64,000 bases of DNA. Origin: Psychroserpens damuponensis. GTDB taxonomy: Bacteria; Bacteroidota; Bacteroidia; Flavobacteriales; Flavobacteriaceae. Location: contig NZ_JXJO01000003.1 in NCBI RefSeq assembly GCF_000826655.1, positions 90,519-154,518 on the forward strand, in the 5' to 3' direction. The notes beneath the pieces were generated by a model. It was not told where the DNA came from. It searched no databases and saw only the letters and a program-made list of their open reading frames with translations. The number at the start of each line of letters is the position of its first letter. Within the stretch, counting starts at the first letter, position 1. Positions 26,387-35,376 of the stretch are shown here, one piece after another. The translations under genes were made by a program, and so were the position numbers.

Positions 26387-27466
26387 TTAGCTCTTGTCCA
26401 GTTTTTTGTAAAAACGTTTCTCAATATACGTGTACGTAAGGTAAGAGTAATAGCAAAGTATTACAGTAGTTAAGAGTTCAAATACAACTGCCAAACCACT
26501 TGAATTAGGAAAGGCTTTTAAAACCATTTTGTTGTAGATAATGATAATTAACACCTGATTTAAATAGATGGAGTAGGACCAAGCTCCTAATTTTTGAAAT
26601 ATCTTGGATTTTAAAATATGTGATAGTATGCCTTTTTCAATAGAAAACACAAAAATTAATAGCGCAAAAACGATGTGCATGATATAGTAGTAGTTTTTAG
26701 CGATGAGATCAACATTTATGGTAGCTATTACAACTAATACAATACTTATAAATTCTAAAACAGTGTACGTGTTTTTTGAAATAGAAGGTAATAAAGTTGC
26801 TAGTGAATCTCTTAGTACATACACAACAATACCAATATAAAACCCAATACAAGCTCTCATAAAACTATACCCAAAATCAATAACTAGATTGAATTGACCA
26901 TATTTTAAATAGAAAAACAAATAGCCAATAATTATAAAAGTGACTGCTGTAATTACAGTTAATTGTTTTTTGCCAAAACACCATAAAGAGGCACTCACAA
27001 ACAGTAAGTAAGATATAATTTCTGCGCTAATGGACCAATTTGGGAAGTTCCAGCTAAAGTCTACAAATAATGGTGTAGCATTTAATACAAACAATTGCGG
27101 ATAAAGCGTATTAAATGTATTTATTGAAAAAGGAGGATTAGAATATGCACCAGGATTATAGGTGACATATTTAAACATTTCTAAAGCGATCAACACAAAT
27201 AGAGTGTAATAGTGTAATGGTAATAAACGTTTTAGTCTATTTACAATAAATGTTGTTCTAGAAGTTAAGTCATTAAGTCGGTCTTTATAATTATGATAGA
27301 TCACAAAACCACTTAAAATAAAAAACAGGTCCACAAAAAGTCCAGAATTAGACACAAAAGCATTAGCAGTAAGCCATGATTTATTTGGCATATGGTATAA
27401 AAACACCAATACAGCAGCAAAGCCTCTAAATGCATCTAAAGCATGAAATCGTTTATTTGAATTCAA
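26387..27466 (-). CDS. membrane acyltransferase family 3
   Basis: 359 residues with about ten membrane segments. N-terminal motif LDAFRGFAAVLVFLYHMP with the invariant His and FILSGFVIYHNY define the acyltransferase-3 family, which O-acetylates or acylates surface polysaccharides and lipids. No SGNH domain is attached. No polysaccharide genes are adjacent, so the acceptor is unknown. Inner membrane. A hairpin between it and lpd belongs to the upstream lpd gene. Confidence 0.88.
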   Translation of the reverse strand: MNSNKRFHALDAFRGFAAVLVFLYHMPNKSWLTANAFVSNSGLFVDLFFILSGFVIYHNYKDRLNDLTSRTTFIVNRLKRLLPLHYYTLFVLIALEMFKYVTYNPGAYSNPPFSINTFNTLYPQLFVLNATPLFVDFSWNFPNWSISAEIISYLLFVSASLWCFGKKQLTVITAVTFIIIGYLFFYLKYGQFNLVIDFGYSFMRACIGFYIGIVVYVLRDSLATLLPSISKNTYTVLEFISIVLVVIATINVDLIAKNYYYIMHIVFALLIFVFSIEKGILSHILKSKIFQKLGAWSYSIYLNQVLIIIIYNKMVLKAFPNSSGLAVVFELLTTVILCYYSYLTYTYIEKRFYKKLDKS

Positions 27467-27504
27467 TAATTTATTTAAACAGTTATTCTTGCTCTAATCT
27501 AGGC

Positions 27505-27538
27505 AAAAAAAAACGAACCATTTTGGTTCGTTTTTTTT
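27505..27538 (-). terminator. terminator of lpd
   Basis: CGAACCA / TGGTTCG stem flanked by a nine-A tract and an eight-T tract, immediately downstream of lpd on the minus strand (A tract reads as T there). Confidence 0.85.
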
Positions 27539-27559
27539 ATTATGTAAATGTGATACTTA

Positions 27560-28936
27560 TTATAAGTGTATGACTTCATCATAAGCAGCAGCAACAGCTT
27601 CCATTACCGCTTCACTCATAGTTGGGTGAGGGTGAATTGCTTTTAATACTTCATGGCCAGTTGTTTCTAGTTTACGTCCTAAAACGGCTTCTGCAATCAT
27701 GTCAGTTACACCAGCTCCAATCATATGGCAGCCTAACCATTCGCCATATTTAGCATCAAAAATAACTTTTACAAAGCCGTCTTTAGCTCCAGAAGCACTT
27801 GCCTTACCCGAAGCTGAGAATGGAAATTTACCAACTTTAATATCAATACCTTGCTCTTTTGCTTGTTTTTCAGTTAAGCCAACACTTGCAATTTCTGGAG
27901 AACAATAGGTGCAGCCTGGCACATTTCCGTAGTCAATAGCTTCAACATGCATACCAGCGATTTTTTCTACACATAAAATACCTTCAGCAGAAGCAACGTG
28001 TGCTAAAGCTTGGCCTGGAGTAATATCACCGATAGCGTAGTAGCCAGGAATGTTTGTTTGGTAGTAATCGTTAACTAATATTTTATCTCTATCTACAGCG
28101 ATACCAACATCTTCTAATCCAATGTTTTCAATATTAGATTTGATACCTACAGCAGATAATACGATATCTGCTTCAAGAATTTCTTCACCTTTTTTAGTTT
28201 TCACTGTCGCTTTTACACCTTTTCCTGAGGTGTCAACATGTGTCACTTCCGCAGATGTCATGACTTTAATTCCGCTTTTCTTAAATGAGCGTTCTAATTG
28301 TTTAGAAACCTCTTCATCTTCAACAGGAACAATATTTGGTAAATATTCAACAACGGTTACCTCAGTCCCAATTGAATTGTAGAAATATGCAAATTCAACA
28401 CCTATTGCACCAGAACCAACAACAATTAATTTCTTTGGTTGTTCTTCTAGAGACATGGCTTGTCTATAACCAATTACTTTTTTACCATCTTGAGGTAAGC
28501 TAGGCAACTCACGAGAACGAGCTCCTGTGGCAATAATAATATGGTCTGCAGTGTATTCTTTACCGTCTACTTCAACTTTTTTACCCGTTTTTAAGGTTCC
28601 GAAGCCATCAATAACATCAATTTTGTTTTTCTTCATTAAAAACTTGACACCATTACTCATACCATTTGCAACGCCTCGACTACGTTTTACAATGGCATTA
28701 AAATCTTTGTCATATTCTTTAACAGAAAGCCCATAATCTTCTGCATGTTTTAAATAGTCAAAAACTTGAGCAGATTTTAATAAAGCTTTTGTTGGGATAC
28801 AGCCCCAATTTAAACAAATACCACCTAAATTTTCTTTTTCTATAACTGCGGTTTTTAATCCTAATTGTGAAGCTCTAATTGCTGCAACGTAGCCTCCAGG
28901 ACCACTACCAAGTACTATAATATCGTATTTACTCAT
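27560..28936 (-). CDS. lpd: dihydrolipoyl dehydrogenase
   Basis: 458 residues from the ATG at 28936; an in-frame ATG 45 bases earlier adds an unusual MVLYLRYLKNKTRKL leader and is rejected because the FAD-binding domain starts directly at MSKYDIIVLGSGPGGY. FAD-binding GSGPGG, redox disulfide motif GGICLNWGCIPTK, NAD-binding GSGAIGVEF, and C-terminal HPHPTMSE with catalytic His-Glu. It reoxidises dihydrolipoamide of the 2-oxoacid dehydrogenase and glycine cleavage complexes. Stand-alone gene with its own terminator. Standard length. Confidence 0.95.
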   Translation of the reverse strand: MSKYDIIVLGSGPGGYVAAIRASQLGLKTAVIEKENLGGICLNWGCIPTKALLKSAQVFDYLKHAEDYGLSVKEYDKDFNAIVKRSRGVANGMSNGVKFLMKKNKIDVIDGFGTLKTGKKVEVDGKEYTADHIIIATGARSRELPSLPQDGKKVIGYRQAMSLEEQPKKLIVVGSGAIGVEFAYFYNSIGTEVTVVEYLPNIVPVEDEEVSKQLERSFKKSGIKVMTSAEVTHVDTSGKGVKATVKTKKGEEILEADIVLSAVGIKSNIENIGLEDVGIAVDRDKILVNDYYQTNIPGYYAIGDITPGQALAHVASAEGILCVEKIAGMHVEAIDYGNVPGCTYCSPEIASVGLTEKQAKEQGIDIKVGKFPFSASGKASASGAKDGFVKVIFDAKYGEWLGCHMIGAGVTDMIAEAVLGRKLETTGHEVLKAIHPHPTMSEAVMEAVAAAYDEVIHL

Positions 28937-29210
28937 GAGTTTTCTTGTCTTATTTTTAAGGTAACGAAGATACAAAACCAAATTGTAATATTAAAACCTG
29001 AATTCACCCTAAAATTTTTTTTTAATTTGACTCAATTTTTAGTCGATGAGTAGATGGTATTTTGAAGGACTAACTCGTTAATTTAAAGAATTATGACACG
29101 ACTTGGAGCGTGAAATAAATTCTATTAGAACACTCAAAATAAGGCAATTTTACATTATAATTCTTACGTTTTTTATTTCCTATAAATACAGGTTGAGATG
29201 GTAATTTGGT

Positions 29211-29765
29211 TTAGAGGTCGTCTGTAAAGTGTCTACGACCTTGTTCTTGGCTAAATTTTTTTGTGTTATAAGTGGTTGATTGTCCTTTAGGTATAGATAG
29301 TGATTCCCAGTGTTTACCTTTTGTTAGTTTTCCTAGAAATACAAGTTGACCAATATGATATGCATAGTGTGCTAATTGTCTATTTATGGCTTCGGTTACT
29401 GTGTGCCCTTGATTTCTAATATATATAATATGCTCTAAATTAGTATGAGTTAATGGAGTTATAGCATTAAATAAACAGGTCCATCCTCGGTTCCAGTAGT
29501 TGAGTAATTCTTCTTTATTCTGAAATGTATCTTCAAACTCACCATCGCGATGTCTCCAGTTTTTTTCGCCATCTTCGGTTAAAAAGTTAGTCAACCTACT
29601 GAGCATATTGCCAACTATATGTTTTACTATAATGGCAATAGAGTTGGAGTCTTCTGCAAATTCATGTTTCAGTTCTTCAAAGGATAATTGAGCAATAGTT
29701 TTATCTCCAAGACTTTTGTAATATTCAAATTGTTTAATGGCACTTGATAAATATGAATTTTCCAT
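29211..29765 (-). CDS. DinB-like DUF1572 family protein
   Basis: 184 residues, soluble. IAIIVKHIVGNMLSRLTNFL, DGEKNWRHRDGEF, AINRQLAHYAYHIGQLVFLGKL: helix-bundle DinB/YfiT-type with three His that probably bind a metal (IVKHIV, LAHYAYH). Members are thought to be metal-dependent, thiol-linked transferases in some cases, but DUF1572 has no known substrate. Flanked by long intergenic spaces and not part of an operon. Confidence 0.82.
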   Translation of the reverse strand: MENSYLSSAIKQFEYYKSLGDKTIAQLSFEELKHEFAEDSNSIAIIVKHIVGNMLSRLTNFLTEDGEKNWRHRDGEFEDTFQNKEELLNYWNRGWTCLFNAITPLTHTNLEHIIYIRNQGHTVTEAINRQLAHYAYHIGQLVFLGKLTKGKHWESLSIPKGQSTTYNTKKFSQEQGRRHFTDDL

Positions 29766-29867
29766 GAGTTTAAATTAATGTCATAAAAATAGCGATACCA
29801 TTTCAGTGAAACTATAGTTTGTTATAGTTAGAAATTATATCGCTATTATTAGGTTTATGATAAAAAC

Positions 29868-30350
29868 TTATTGCGCAGGCACAAACTTCAAAGCGTCACC
29901 ATTAATACAATGACGTTTACCGGTTGTGTTTCTAGGGCCATCATTAAAAACGTGTCCTAAGTGTCCACCACAAGTAGCGCAATGTTCTTCATCTCTACTG
30001 TAGCCTAATTTGTTATCTGACCCGTAGGCTACATTGCCTTTAATTTCTCTATCAAAACTTGGCCATCCTGTACCAGAATCAAATTTATGTTCGCTTTTAA
30101 ATAATGGCGTGTTGCAAGCCGCACAATGAAATGTGCCTTTGCGCTTTTCATCATTTAGTGGGCTGCTAAAAGGACGTTCGGTACCTTCTTGACGCAACAC
30201 ATAATACGCATCACTTGATAATTCTTTTTTCCATTCGGCATCGGTTTTGCTAATAGGAAATTTCTCTTCTACTTTACTTTCTTTTTTCTGAGCAGAAGAG
30301 TTGCAATTAAAAAATAAAGCTATTGTTAATAATGTTATAAACTTTTTCAT
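29868..30350 (-). CDS. msrB: exported peptide-methionine (R)-S-oxide reductase
   Basis: 160 residues. Repairs methionine-R-sulfoxide in proteins. Zinc cysteines C76, C79 (CAAC) and C124, C127 (CATC), catalytic C148 in RHCINGDAL. An N-terminal signal (MKKFITLLTIALFFNC) with Cys at 16 followed by polar NSSAQKK suggests a lipoprotein or secreted periplasmic form; the asparagine before the Cys is atypical for a lipobox. No partner MsrA nearby. The start is clear (first Met, hydrophobic segment). Confidence 0.93.
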   Translation of the reverse strand: MKKFITLLTIALFFNCNSSAQKKESKVEEKFPISKTDAEWKKELSSDAYYVLRQEGTERPFSSPLNDEKRKGTFHCAACNTPLFKSEHKFDSGTGWPSFDREIKGNVAYGSDNKLGYSRDEEHCATCGGHLGHVFNDGPRNTTGKRHCINGDALKFVPAQ

Positions 30351-30515
30351 AGTATAAAATAGGGTTTGTTTTTATTTACTTTTCAGTCGGTTTTTTTATA
30401 ATTTCATTACGAAATCGTTTTAGAATTATTAATAATTTAACAATGTATAGAGCAATGTAATATTTTTAGGAATATTTTAGTAAGTTTATAAAATATCATT
30501 TAAAAAAGATAAGAA

Positions 30516-31916
30516 ATGAGAATAATGCATATGAGCGCCGAATGTTATCCAGTCGCTAAAATTGGAGGTTTGGCCGATGTTGTAGGAGCTTTACCAAAGT
30601 ATCAAAATTCTATTGGTGCTGTAAGCAGTGTGATTATGCCTTTTTACAATAATGCATTTACCCAAAAGCATACATTTGTTTCCGTTTATGATTCTCAAAT
30701 TAACTTAGGAAACACTCAGATAGATTTTAGCGTATTAAAATTATCAGAATCTGTTTTAGATTTCGATATTCATTTTATACATATTAATGAGTTATTATAT
30801 AAAGAATATGTGTACTCTGATAATGATACCGATCGATTTTTAGCATTTCAAATTGCAGCATTAGATTGGATTTTGACTTTAAAAGACAAACCAGATTATA
30901 TACACTGTCATGATCATCACACAGGTTTAATTCCTTTTATGGCACAAGAAAGTTTTAAATATGAATCTTTAAATAAAATCCCTGTAATTACAACAATTCA
31001 TAATGCACAATATCAAGGATGGATGTCTTATGAAAACTTATATAAATTGCCTCGATTTAATATTGAAAGAGTAGGTTTACTTATGTGGGATGGGCTAATT
31101 AATCCATTGGCAGCTGCAATAAAATGTGCTTGGCGTGTCACTACAGTATCACCAAGTTATATGGAAGAATTAAAATTTAATGCCAATGGACTTGAACACT
31201 TATTAAGTGCTGAAAGCTCTAAAGCTATTGGGATTTTAAATGGAATAGATTCTGAAGTTTGGAATCCTGATAAAGACGAATACATTATTAAAAATTACAA
31301 TAAAACCTCAGTAGATGCTGGGAAAAAGGCAAACAAGAAATGGTTATGTGACCAATTTAACTTAGATGACAGTAAACCGCTATTTGCTTTTATTGGACGT
31401 TTAGTAGGTGAGAAAGGCGCAGAGTTATTGCCTCACGCTCTTGATTATGCATTACGTTCTAAAGATTTATCTGTGATTGTATTAGGTTCTGGATCTAAAG
31501 ATACTGAACGACAATTACTTGATCTAATACCTAAACATCCTGGACTTTATAATGCTTACATTGGGTACGATGAAAAACTGTCGCATATTATTTATGCTGG
31601 AGCCGATTTTTTATTAATGCCTTCGCGCGTAGAGCCTTGTGGTTTAAATCAAATGTATTCATTAAGATATGGAACAGTGCCTGTTGTTAGAAAAATTGGC
31701 GGATTAAAAGATACAGTTGTAGATATAGGAGACCAAGGTTTTGGTATTTGTCATAACGACGTTTCTGTAAATGATATCGTTATGGCTATTAGTCGAGCAA
31801 AAGACTTTTATAACCTCAAAGCATTTAAAGTAAATAGAAAACATATAATGAGTATAGATCATTCTTGGAAGGTCTCTGCTAAAGCATATATAAATTTATA
31901 CAATTCAATTCACTAA
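30516..31916 (+). CDS. glgA: glycogen synthase (GT5)
   Basis: 466 residues. Transfers glucose from ADP-glucose to the non-reducing end of alpha-1,4-glucan. AKIGGLADVVGALPK (nucleotide-sugar binding), HCHDHHTGLIPF, GRLVGEKGAELLPHAL and PSRVEPCGLNQMYSLRYGTVP are GT5 marks. First gene of the block glgA-glgC-glgB-GH31. Its stop at 31914-31916 sits inside a (CTAAA)5 tandem repeat. A -7-like TAAGTTTA lies at 30481-30488. Confidence 0.96.
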   Translation: MRIMHMSAECYPVAKIGGLADVVGALPKYQNSIGAVSSVIMPFYNNAFTQKHTFVSVYDSQINLGNTQIDFSVLKLSESVLDFDIHFIHINELLYKEYVYSDNDTDRFLAFQIAALDWILTLKDKPDYIHCHDHHTGLIPFMAQESFKYESLNKIPVITTIHNAQYQGWMSYENLYKLPRFNIERVGLLMWDGLINPLAAAIKCAWRVTTVSPSYMEELKFNANGLEHLLSAESSKAIGILNGIDSEVWNPDKDEYIIKNYNKTSVDAGKKANKKWLCDQFNLDDSKPLFAFIGRLVGEKGAELLPHALDYALRSKDLSVIVLGSGSKDTERQLLDLIPKHPGLYNAYIGYDEKLSHIIYAGADFLLMPSRVEPCGLNQMYSLRYGTVPVVRKIGGLKDTVVDIGDQGFGICHNDVSVNDIVMAISRAKDFYNLKAFKVNRKHIMSIDHSWKVSAKAYINLYNSIH

Positions 31917-31937
31917 ACTAAACTAAACTAAACTAAA
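31913..31937 (+). repeat. (CTAAA)5 tandem repeat between glgA and glgC
   Basis: Five exact copies of CTAAA fill the junction from the glgA stop codon to seven bases before glgC. It changes the distance between the two genes in steps of five bases. See findings. Confidence 0.9.
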
Positions 31938-31944
31938 CAAAGCT

Positions 31945-33210
31945 ATGATAAACAATAAAGTATTGTCAATTATACTTGGTGGAGGCCAAGGATCTAGATT
32001 ATATCCTCTAACTGCTGATAGGTCAAAACCAGCAGTGCCAATTGCCGGAAAGTATAGATTAGTAGATATCCCAATTTCGAATTGTATAAATTCTGATATT
32101 AAAAGAATATATGTGTTAACACAATTTAATTCTGCGTCTTTAAATCAGCATATTAAAAACACCTATCACTTTAGTTTTTTTAGTAGTGCTTTTGTAGACG
32201 TTTTAGCAGCAGAGCAAACAATGCAAAGCGATAAATGGTTTCAAGGTACAGCAGATGCTGTAAGGCAAAGTATGCATCACTTTTTGCAAAACGATTTTGA
32301 GTATGCGCTCATTCTTTCAGGAGATCAGCTGTATAACATGGATCTTGAAGATATGATAGCAAAACATCAAGAAAGTAAAGCAGAAATAACCATTGCAACG
32401 TATCCAGTTACAGCTAAAGACGCAACTGGTTTCGGTCTTTTAAAAACAGATGATGATGATATCATAACGTCATTTATTGAAAAACCAGCACCTGAGTTAT
32501 TACCAGATTGGACCTCAGAGGTGAGTCAAGAAATGAAAAATGAAGGTAGAAATTATCTAGCTTCAATGGGAATTTATATTTTTAATAGAGAGTTGTTAAT
32601 AAAATTAATGGATAATCCAGATACCAATGATTTTGGTAAAGAGATAATTCCTCAATCCATACATAATCATAAAACACTAAGTTATCAATATGAAGGTTAT
32701 TGGACAGATATTGGAACTATTGAATCTTTCTTCGAAGCCAATTTAGGGTTAACAGATGATATTCCTAAGTTTAATTTGTATGATGAAAATAGAGTCTATA
32801 CAAGAGCTAGAATATTGCCTACCTCTAAAATTTCAGGAACAACAATTAATAATTCTGTAATTTCTGATGGCTGTATAATTCATGCCGATAAAATAGAAAG
32901 ATGTGTCATTGGGATTAGATCAAGAATTGGTAAAAGGTCAGTAGTGCATAATACGTATATGATGGGTAATGATTCATATGAATCGTTGGCAGATATAGAA
33001 GCCAATCATATTGAGAACCTTTTAGGTATCGGTAATGATTGTATAATAAATTATTGTATAGTTGATAAAAATTGTAGAATAGGTGATAATGTGAGAATTG
33101 AAGGAGGAAAACACCTAGAGGATAAAGAAACTGAAAGCTATTTTATAAAAGACGGTATTGTAGTTATCAAAAAAGGTGCTACTATCCCTAAAGGCACAAT
33201 AATTAAATAA
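31945..33210 (+). CDS. glgC: glucose-1-phosphate adenylyltransferase
   Basis: 421 residues. Makes ADP-glucose from glucose-1-phosphate and ATP, the committed step of glycogen synthesis. ILGGGQGSRLYPLTADRSKPAVPIAG is the pyrophosphorylase signature; SGDQLYNMDL, FIEKPA and GYWTDIGTIESFFEANL follow, and a left-handed beta-helix C-terminus with hexapeptide-like repeats. Starts 28 bases after glgA. Usually allosterically regulated; nothing in the sequence shows how. Confidence 0.96.
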   Translation: MINNKVLSIILGGGQGSRLYPLTADRSKPAVPIAGKYRLVDIPISNCINSDIKRIYVLTQFNSASLNQHIKNTYHFSFFSSAFVDVLAAEQTMQSDKWFQGTADAVRQSMHHFLQNDFEYALILSGDQLYNMDLEDMIAKHQESKAEITIATYPVTAKDATGFGLLKTDDDDIITSFIEKPAPELLPDWTSEVSQEMKNEGRNYLASMGIYIFNRELLIKLMDNPDTNDFGKEIIPQSIHNHKTLSYQYEGYWTDIGTIESFFEANLGLTDDIPKFNLYDENRVYTRARILPTSKISGTTINNSVISDGCIIHADKIERCVIGIRSRIGKRSVVHNTYMMGNDSYESLADIEANHIENLLGIGNDCIINYCIVDKNCRIGDNVRIEGGKHLEDKETESYFIKDGIVVIKKGATIPKGTIIK

Positions 33211-33229
33211 TTTTATTCCAATACAATAC

Positions 33230-35140
33230 ATGGCAGAAGTAATAGCACACAGTCTTTTTACAGATTTTGATATCTCCCTTTTTAAATCAGGAAAACATTA
33301 TCGTTTATACGAGAAATTTGGTTCGCACATAACAACGGTAGAAGGAGTTGAAGGTGTTTATTTTGCTGTTTGGGCTCCAAGTGCAAAAATGGTATCTGTA
33401 ATTGGAGATTTTAATTTTTGGACAGAAAGTGAGCATAAACTTAATGTACGTTGGGATTCTAGCGGAATATGGGAAGGCTTCATTCCTGGAGTTGGGAAAG
33501 GCACACAATATAAATACAAAATTCTTAGTAGTAATAACGATATAACAACCGAAAAAGCAGATCCTTACGCTAGACGAGCAGAGCACAATCCCAAAACAGC
33601 ATCTATTGTTTGGGACGATACCTATAAATGGAAAGATGCAAAATGGATGAAAATGCGAAAAAAGCACAATGCTCTAAACGCACCATACTCGGTTTATGAA
33701 GTCCATTTAGGATCTTGGAAAAAACAAATTGAAGAGAATCGATTTATGTCATATGTTGAGCTAGCAGACGATTTAGTGAGCTATGTTAAAGACATGAATT
33801 TTACTCACGTTGAGTTAATGCCAATAATGGAGTTTCCTTATGACCCTTCTTGGGGTTATCAAGTGACAGGTTATTTTGCACCAACATCACGTTTTGGATA
33901 TCCTGAAGAATTTAAATTATTAGTTGATAAATTACACCAAAACGATATTGGGATCATTCTAGATTGGGTACCGTCACATTTCCCAGAAGATGCTCACGGA
34001 CTCGGTTTCTTTGATGGATCTGCGCTTTATGAGCATCCAGATAAACGAAAAGGATACCACCAAGATTGGAAGAGTTTAATTTTTAACTACGGAAGAAACG
34101 AAGTCAAGTCCTTTTTAATAAGTAATGCCATTTTTTGGTTAGATCAATTCCATGTAGATGGTTTTAGAGTAGACGCAGTCGCTTCCATGTTATTTTTAGA
34201 TTATAGTAGAGAAGATGGTGAATGGGAACCAAATATGTATGGCGGACGAGAGAATCTAGAAGCCATGTCATTTTTGCGAGAATTTAACGAAGCCGTATAT
34301 TCAGCTTTTCCAGATGTTCAAACCATTGCCGAAGAATCTACCGCATTCCCAATGGTCTCAAAACCAACCTTTCTTGGAGGTTTAGGTTTTGGCATGAAAT
34401 GGATGATGGGTTGGATGCACGATACATTAGAGTATTTTTCTAAAGAACCTATCTATAGAAAATACCATCAAAATGACCTTACATTTTCTATGACCTATAC
34501 ATTCACAGAGAATTTCATGTTACCATTAAGTCACGATGAAGTCGTGTATGGTAAAAAATCAATTTTGGGTAGAATGCCAGGCGATGAATGGCAACGTTTT
34601 GCAAATTTGAGATTATTATACAGCTATATGTTTACACATCCTGGAACTAATGTTTTATTTCAAGGTGGTGAATTTGGTCAAAGTTCAGAGTGGAATTTTG
34701 AACAAAGTTTAGATTGGCATTTGCTAAAATACGCACCACATAAAGGTATAAAAGAGTTGTACAAAGATTTAAATACATTTTATAAATCGCAACCTGCATT
34801 ATATCAAAAGCAATTTTCTTCGGAAGGTTTTGAATGGATCGACTATAATGATCACGAAAACTCAATAATAACCTTCATTAGAAAAGGAGATAAGCCAAAA
34901 GATGATATCATCGTCGTTTGCAACATGACACCTAATCCCAGTAACAATTACCGCATCGGAATTCCGAAGAAAGGAAAATTAAAAGAAGTGTTCAATAGTG
35001 ATTTAAAAAAATACTTTGGAACAGGAGAGTACAAAAATAAAGCTTTAACATCTAAAGCCGTAGCGCATCATTTTAGAGATAATTCTGTAGAGATAAATGT
35101 GCCACCATTAGGTATGATTGCTTTTAAGTATGGAAAATGA
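33230..35140 (+). CDS. glgB: 1,4-alpha-glucan branching enzyme (GH13)
   Basis: 636 residues. CBM48 N-domain (FAVWAPSAKMVSVIGDFNFW) and GH13 barrel with YEVHLGSWKK, catalytic nucleophile D315 (FRVDAVASMLFLDY), acid E368 (AEESTAFP) and LSHDEVVYGK; C-terminal beta domain. Introduces alpha-1,6 branches into the glucan made by GlgA. 19 bases after glgC. Length is normal for GlgB lacking the extra N-terminal repeat. Confidence 0.96.
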   Translation: MAEVIAHSLFTDFDISLFKSGKHYRLYEKFGSHITTVEGVEGVYFAVWAPSAKMVSVIGDFNFWTESEHKLNVRWDSSGIWEGFIPGVGKGTQYKYKILSSNNDITTEKADPYARRAEHNPKTASIVWDDTYKWKDAKWMKMRKKHNALNAPYSVYEVHLGSWKKQIEENRFMSYVELADDLVSYVKDMNFTHVELMPIMEFPYDPSWGYQVTGYFAPTSRFGYPEEFKLLVDKLHQNDIGIILDWVPSHFPEDAHGLGFFDGSALYEHPDKRKGYHQDWKSLIFNYGRNEVKSFLISNAIFWLDQFHVDGFRVDAVASMLFLDYSREDGEWEPNMYGGRENLEAMSFLREFNEAVYSAFPDVQTIAEESTAFPMVSKPTFLGGLGFGMKWMMGWMHDTLEYFSKEPIYRKYHQNDLTFSMTYTFTENFMLPLSHDEVVYGKKSILGRMPGDEWQRFANLRLLYSYMFTHPGTNVLFQGGEFGQSSEWNFEQSLDWHLLKYAPHKGIKELYKDLNTFYKSQPALYQKQFSSEGFEWIDYNDHENSIITFIRKGDKPKDDIIVVCNMTPNPSNNYRIGIPKKGKLKEVFNSDLKKYFGTGEYKNKALTSKAVAHHFRDNSVEINVPPLGMIAFKYGK

Positions 35141-35376
35141 CACAAAGAAATCACCATTGTAAATTCTAAACAGGACTAAATTTATAATTACTATTGATAT
35201 GTTACTCCCAATACATATTATGAAATTATAAATATATCACGTTTTAATTTTTTTATTATTACAAACAAAGCTCGAAATCGTTATAGTTAACAATTCCTAA
35301 TAATAACTATTTACAACGTTTCTTTACGTCCTGATTTTTCCGTTTTTTTGTGTGTTTCATACTATAAATTTAGCTT

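Noticed and set aside
27560..28981. Longer lpd start with basic leader
   Set aside because: FAD domain begins directly at MSKYD; the leader is not conserved-looking.
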